DNA of 64,000 nt from Deltaproteobacteria bacterium YD0425bin51. GTDB taxonomy: Bacteria; Desulfobacterota; Desulfobacteria; Desulfobacterales; YD0425bin51. Of the stretch, positions 61,440 to 64,000 are shown piece by piece; the stretch's first letter is position 1, and the number at the start of each line of letters is the position of its first letter. Location of the stretch: contig PDZS01000025.1 in the NCBI GenBank assembly GCA_002753225.1, positions 1-64,000 of the forward strand, in the 5' to 3' direction. The notes under the pieces were generated by a model, which was given only the letters and a program-made list of their open reading frames with translations, did not search any database and was not told the DNA's origin. A program made the translations under genes and the position numbers.

Positions 61440-62125
61440 CTAATAATACATTCCTTAACAAATGGACTGACAATATATTTAAATTGCGCAAGTTCATTGT
61501 CATCATAAATTTGATTTTTGCTCTTAAAAAATGAAGGTTCAAGGATTTTAGAATTATTAAAATGTTGAAGAGCATATAAAGATGCTCCAGAAATGATTTG
61601 AGAAATATTTTTTATGATATTTTCGCTAATTATAGGTTTTATGCAGGTTGTTCTGAACTCATATTTTACATTTGATCCCATTATTATTTTAATGCTGGAA
61701 ATGATATCCTTTGGACTGCAAGTATTACTTATAAATTTATTATATAAGGAAGGGCTTGTTTTTATATCCATTGCAATATAATCAATAAGTTGATCATGTA
61801 TAAGTTTTTTTAAACTATCAGGATTACTTCCATTGGTGTCTAATTTGATTTGATATCCTATTTTTTTTATTTGTTCACAAAATTTGAACAAATCCTTATG
61901 TATAGTTGGTTCACCTCCAGAGATTACAACTCCATCTAAAAAGGCTTTACGATCTATTAGGAAATTATATAAATCCTCTTCTGCTAGAGAAATTGTTTCC
62001 CCTTTTGCAGCATTAGGATTATGGCAGAAAGGGCAACTGAAGTTGCAGCCAGAAGTAAAGATAACGCAGCTAATTTTACCATTGTAGTCTATAAAAGAAT
62101 TTTTTTCTAAACCGCTAAAAAGCAT
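61436..62125 (-). CDS. nrdG: anaerobic ribonucleotide reductase activating protein (NrdG type)
   Basis: A 229-residue radical SAM activase. The Cys triad is in VIFTSGCNFSCPFCHNPNAA, followed by GVVISGGEPTIHKDLFKFCE and a SAM-binding IDYIAMDIKTSPSLYNKFI. It would generate the glycyl radical on the anaerobic reductase NrdD. No nrdD is in the window, so it may act on a distant one. The gene starts 2 bases after the SDR epimerase gene. Length is in the usual range of the NrdG2 group. Confidence 0.88.
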   Translation of the reverse strand: MLFSGLEKNSFIDYNGKISCVIFTSGCNFSCPFCHNPNAAKGETISLAEEDLYNFLIDRKAFLDGVVISGGEPTIHKDLFKFCEQIKKIGYQIKLDTNGSNPDSLKKLIHDQLIDYIAMDIKTSPSLYNKFISNTCSPKDIISSIKIIMGSNVKYEFRTTCIKPIISENIIKNISQIISGASLYALQHFNNSKILEPSFFKSKNQIYDDNELAQFKYIVSPFVKECIIR

Positions 62126-62127
62126 TC

Positions 62128-63249
62128 TTATAACCAGCCTATTTTACGGAACCAAGAAATAGTATCGCGAAGTCCTTCTCTTACATCTGGATAGCGGTAT
62201 ACAAAACCCCAGTCTTTGCTCTTTTTGTTGCTAAGCCAGTAACTTGAGCCGATATATGTAGCAGATTGAACTTCAAAAACTCTAACGCGGGGGAGTCCTA
62301 AATTAATTTCTAAATAACGCCAAATTTTTGCAGCTTCTATGGCAAACGGGCGGAGCAGTTTTAAATTTATTCCGGGTATTGGGTACATGCGTCTTCCCAA
62401 AAGTAGCGCAATATATTTTAAAAAGTCATAATATGATATTATGCTGTCATCTACAACTATGAAATCTTCTCCAATTGCTTCAGGCTTTCTTGAAATAAAA
62501 TCAGCAAATCTAATCAAGTCTATTACATTAACAGACGTTGTAATATAATTTTTGGCATCTAATGGTACAACAGGAAGATAGCCTTTATTTATTGTTAAAA
62601 TAATACCTCCATGGCCATAATCGCTTCCTTCGCCATATATGGGAGCAGGTCTTATAACTGTAAGAGGAAGTTTGTTTTCACGATAATATTTCCACGCAAT
62701 TTGTTCTTGTTTCCATTTAGTAAAGGAATATTCATTAACAATGTTTGTATTAGTTGGTGATTCTTGATCAAATGGCGTATTTTTTGGAGAACTTGATTCT
62801 TCTGTAAATGGGATATTGCATTTTTCTTTCTCACATGCTGGATGAGGTTTGCCAAATACTCCGCATGTGCTCCAGTGAATAAATTGTGTTAAATTAGCTT
62901 TTATTGCAAGTTCACCTAAGTTTGTAAAGCCATCCACATTGATTTTCATAAGCTTTTCTAAACTTGCTGAATAGTCATAAAGTGATGCTGTATGAAATAG
63001 ATGAGTAATTGGTTTATCAAATAAAGGCTTTAGGGTTTCTTTTTTTAGGAGATCTGAAGGTATAAATTCAACATTTTTATGATTAAAATCAAGCCCTATG
63101 TTATTAAATACTTTTTTGTTCCTTTCGCTTTTGAAAGCGCCTTCTAGGTCCGTTGCTATTACTTTTTCACCCTTGTCGATTAATAGTTTGACGAGATGAG
63201 AACCGCAGAATCCGCAACTACCAGTTACAAGATTTAATCGTTCTGTCAT
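62128..63249 (-). CDS. NAD-dependent epimerase/dehydratase (HpnA/3-beta-HSD-like SDR)
   Basis: A 373-residue extended SDR. The nucleotide motif is LVTGSCGFCGSHLVKLLIDK and the Tyr-x-x-x-Lys lies in VNEYSFTKWKQEQIAWKYYR, with TVIRPAPIYGEGSDYGHGG following. The C-terminal part with PDVREGLRDTISWFR is typical. AAGGAGGACAAGTT precedes the ATG. The Gly-Ser-Cys-Gly-Phe-Cys sequence departs from the usual GxxGxxG but keeps the Gly spacing. It probably oxidises or epimerises a sugar or sterol-like substrate. It is first in a minus-strand operon with nrdG and the YihY gene. Confidence 0.82.
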   Translation of the reverse strand: MTERLNLVTGSCGFCGSHLVKLLIDKGEKVIATDLEGAFKSERNKKVFNNIGLDFNHKNVEFIPSDLLKKETLKPLFDKPITHLFHTASLYDYSASLEKLMKINVDGFTNLGELAIKANLTQFIHWSTCGVFGKPHPACEKEKCNIPFTEESSSPKNTPFDQESPTNTNIVNEYSFTKWKQEQIAWKYYRENKLPLTVIRPAPIYGEGSDYGHGGIILTINKGYLPVVPLDAKNYITTSVNVIDLIRFADFISRKPEAIGEDFIVVDDSIISYYDFLKYIALLLGRRMYPIPGINLKLLRPFAIEAAKIWRYLEINLGLPRVRVFEVQSATYIGSSYWLSNKKSKDWGFVYRYPDVREGLRDTISWFRKIGWL

Positions 63250-63330
63250 AACTTGTCCTCCTTATTTATACCTTGTATTTTTTATAAGCTAAATATAAAG
63301 TGAACTATCATTATATGGGATTTATATTAT

Positions 63331-64000
63331 ATGAATTTAAGCAATAGTCAACTTTTAACAGGGCTTTTGGATAGTCTTCATTCTGAGGATTATAGAAATA
63401 TTTTGCCGTTGGTTGGTAATAATATTGAGCTTTTACTTACTGCATCAAATTATGCTATTAAGCAAGGAATGATAAAAGAAGCAAAGATATTACTTGAGAT
63501 AGCCGAAGATAGCTTAATAGACATAAATCAAAAGAATTCAGTCAACTCAATACTTGGTACACTTTGCTTTAATGAACGTGACTTCAATTCTGCAAGAAAA
63601 TATTACAGCAGGCTTCCTTTAAATGAATCCAATTTTTCTAAATATATAAAAACGTTTGTTGAGCAAGGTGATTTGGACGGATTGTCTAAGGTTTGCGAAG
63701 ATTTATCTGGATTATTGGAAAATCCAAATTTTAAAAATATAATTCAAAAAGCAATTTATGAGATTAATCTTGATTATATAAAGAAAATTGATCATCGTGC
63801 TTATAATCAGCTTTCTTTATTAGGATTTCCAGATAATAATTATGAGAATAATATAAAGTTAGATTTTAATCCAACAGGTGAGTTTTCTGCACCAAATAAT
63901 GATAAAAAGGATTTAAATGCGTTTTTAATACTTTGTAAATCTATTCATAGTATTAGAAGATTTTTAAATGGAATTTATACAGATACCCCCTTTTTTTTAA
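63331..64000 (+). CDS. unknown protein, 3' end beyond the window
   Basis: A frame open from an ATG at 63331 to the window edge, at least 223 residues. It begins NLSNSQLLTGLLDSLHSEDY and has helical repeats resembling TPR-like pairs, for example SNYAIKQGMIKEAKILLEIA followed by LGTLCFNERDFNSARKYYSR. No signal peptide or membrane segment is visible in this part. It is not recognised and could be a glycosyltransferase or tetratricopeptide scaffold whose catalytic part lies beyond the edge. Confidence 0.7.
   Translation, partial: MNLSNSQLLTGLLDSLHSEDYRNILPLVGNNIELLLTASNYAIKQGMIKEAKILLEIAEDSLIDINQKNSVNSILGTLCFNERDFNSARKYYSRLPLNESNFSKYIKTFVEQGDLDGLSKVCEDLSGLLENPNFKNIIQKAIYEINLDYIKKIDHRAYNQLSLLGFPDNNYENNIKLDFNPTGEFSAPNNDKKDLNAFLILCKSIHSIRRFLNGIYTDTPFFL

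Noticed and set aside
1..64000. CRISPR arrays, tRNA or rRNA genes
   Set aside because: No regularly spaced repeats, no cloverleaf with GTTCRA-type arm and no rRNA-like conserved segments were recognised. A tRNAscan or Infernal run would be the decisive check.

Overview
The window is AT-rich bacterial chromosome. Gene order and content fit a deltaproteobacterium of the Desulfobacterota, probably Desulfobacterales. The signs are the chain rpmF-fabG-acpP-rpiB-glyA-deaminase-nrdR-ribD-ribE-ribBA-ribH-nusB, a TIGR03960-type radical SAM gene overlapping rng, a TrpB2-type tryptophan synthase beta subunit, and many two-component and GGDEF proteins. This placement is inferred from gene content, since no rRNA is present. 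No rRNA, tRNA or CRISPR array was seen.

Region 1 (1-10.4 kb) is accessory DNA. It holds a small Myb/SANT-like DNA-binding protein and an XRE repressor divergent from an operon of a DUF5659-like protein, a CHC2/TOPRIM primase-ATPase and two overlapping tyrosine recombinases. The primase-ATPase is split by an A9 run that could be a -1 frameshift site. Next come a cytoplasmic-looking lytic-transglycosylase-like protein followed by a secreted candidate immunity protein, and two PIN-domain toxin-antitoxin modules, the second with a truncated toxin. Two diverged copies of a hairpin-forming repeat sit in opposite orientation near both edges (about 0.16-0.24 and 9.57-9.66 kb). The whole looks like a plasmid- or ICE-like integrated element that does not match a class I can name.

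Region 2 (10.5-18.4 kb) is a complete kdpFABCDE potassium-transport operon on the minus strand, including the tiny kdpF.

Region 3 (18.5-28.4 kb) is a tightly packed plus-strand core operon for L32, fatty-acid reduction and ACP, RpiB, GlyA, a dCMP-type deaminase, NrdR, the full riboflavin pathway, NusB, TrpB2 and an MBL-fold hydrolase. It ends in a clear terminator. plsX, fabH, fabD and fabF, often found here, are absent.

Region 4 (28.4-33.7 kb) is an insertion-like block with a UvrD-like helicase, a membrane-bound GH17 glucanase-like protein and two secreted proteins. About 150 bp of diverged direct repeat lies at either edge.

Region 5 (33.8-43.5 kb) has rpsT on the minus strand, then a plus-strand chain. 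That chain runs from a 1319-residue GGDEF protein with three tandem copies of a membrane sensor module, through LegB-like and LegC-like sugar-nucleotide enzymes, to a histidine kinase. A J-domain/MshEN-like protein and an alpha/beta hydrolase with a duplicated C-terminal motif follow.

Region 6 (43.6-51.7 kb) contains a YchF-like GTPase and a DacA-type carboxypeptidase. It also has an unusual minus-strand operon: two SCP2-like lipid-binding proteins around a class III aminotransferase and a transketolase split into two genes. A divergent alpha/beta hydrolase lies beside it. This operon is the best candidate in the window for an undescribed biosynthetic system.

Region 7 (51.4-64 kb) has a histidine-kinase fragment, rng, the TIGR03960-type radical SAM protein, an HtrA/Deg protease with an unknown partner, an HpnP-like radical SAM protein, a Uma2-type nuclease, ribosomal protein bTHX, a YihY/BrkB membrane protein, an NrdG-type activase, an SDR epimerase and an unknown gene that runs off the right edge.
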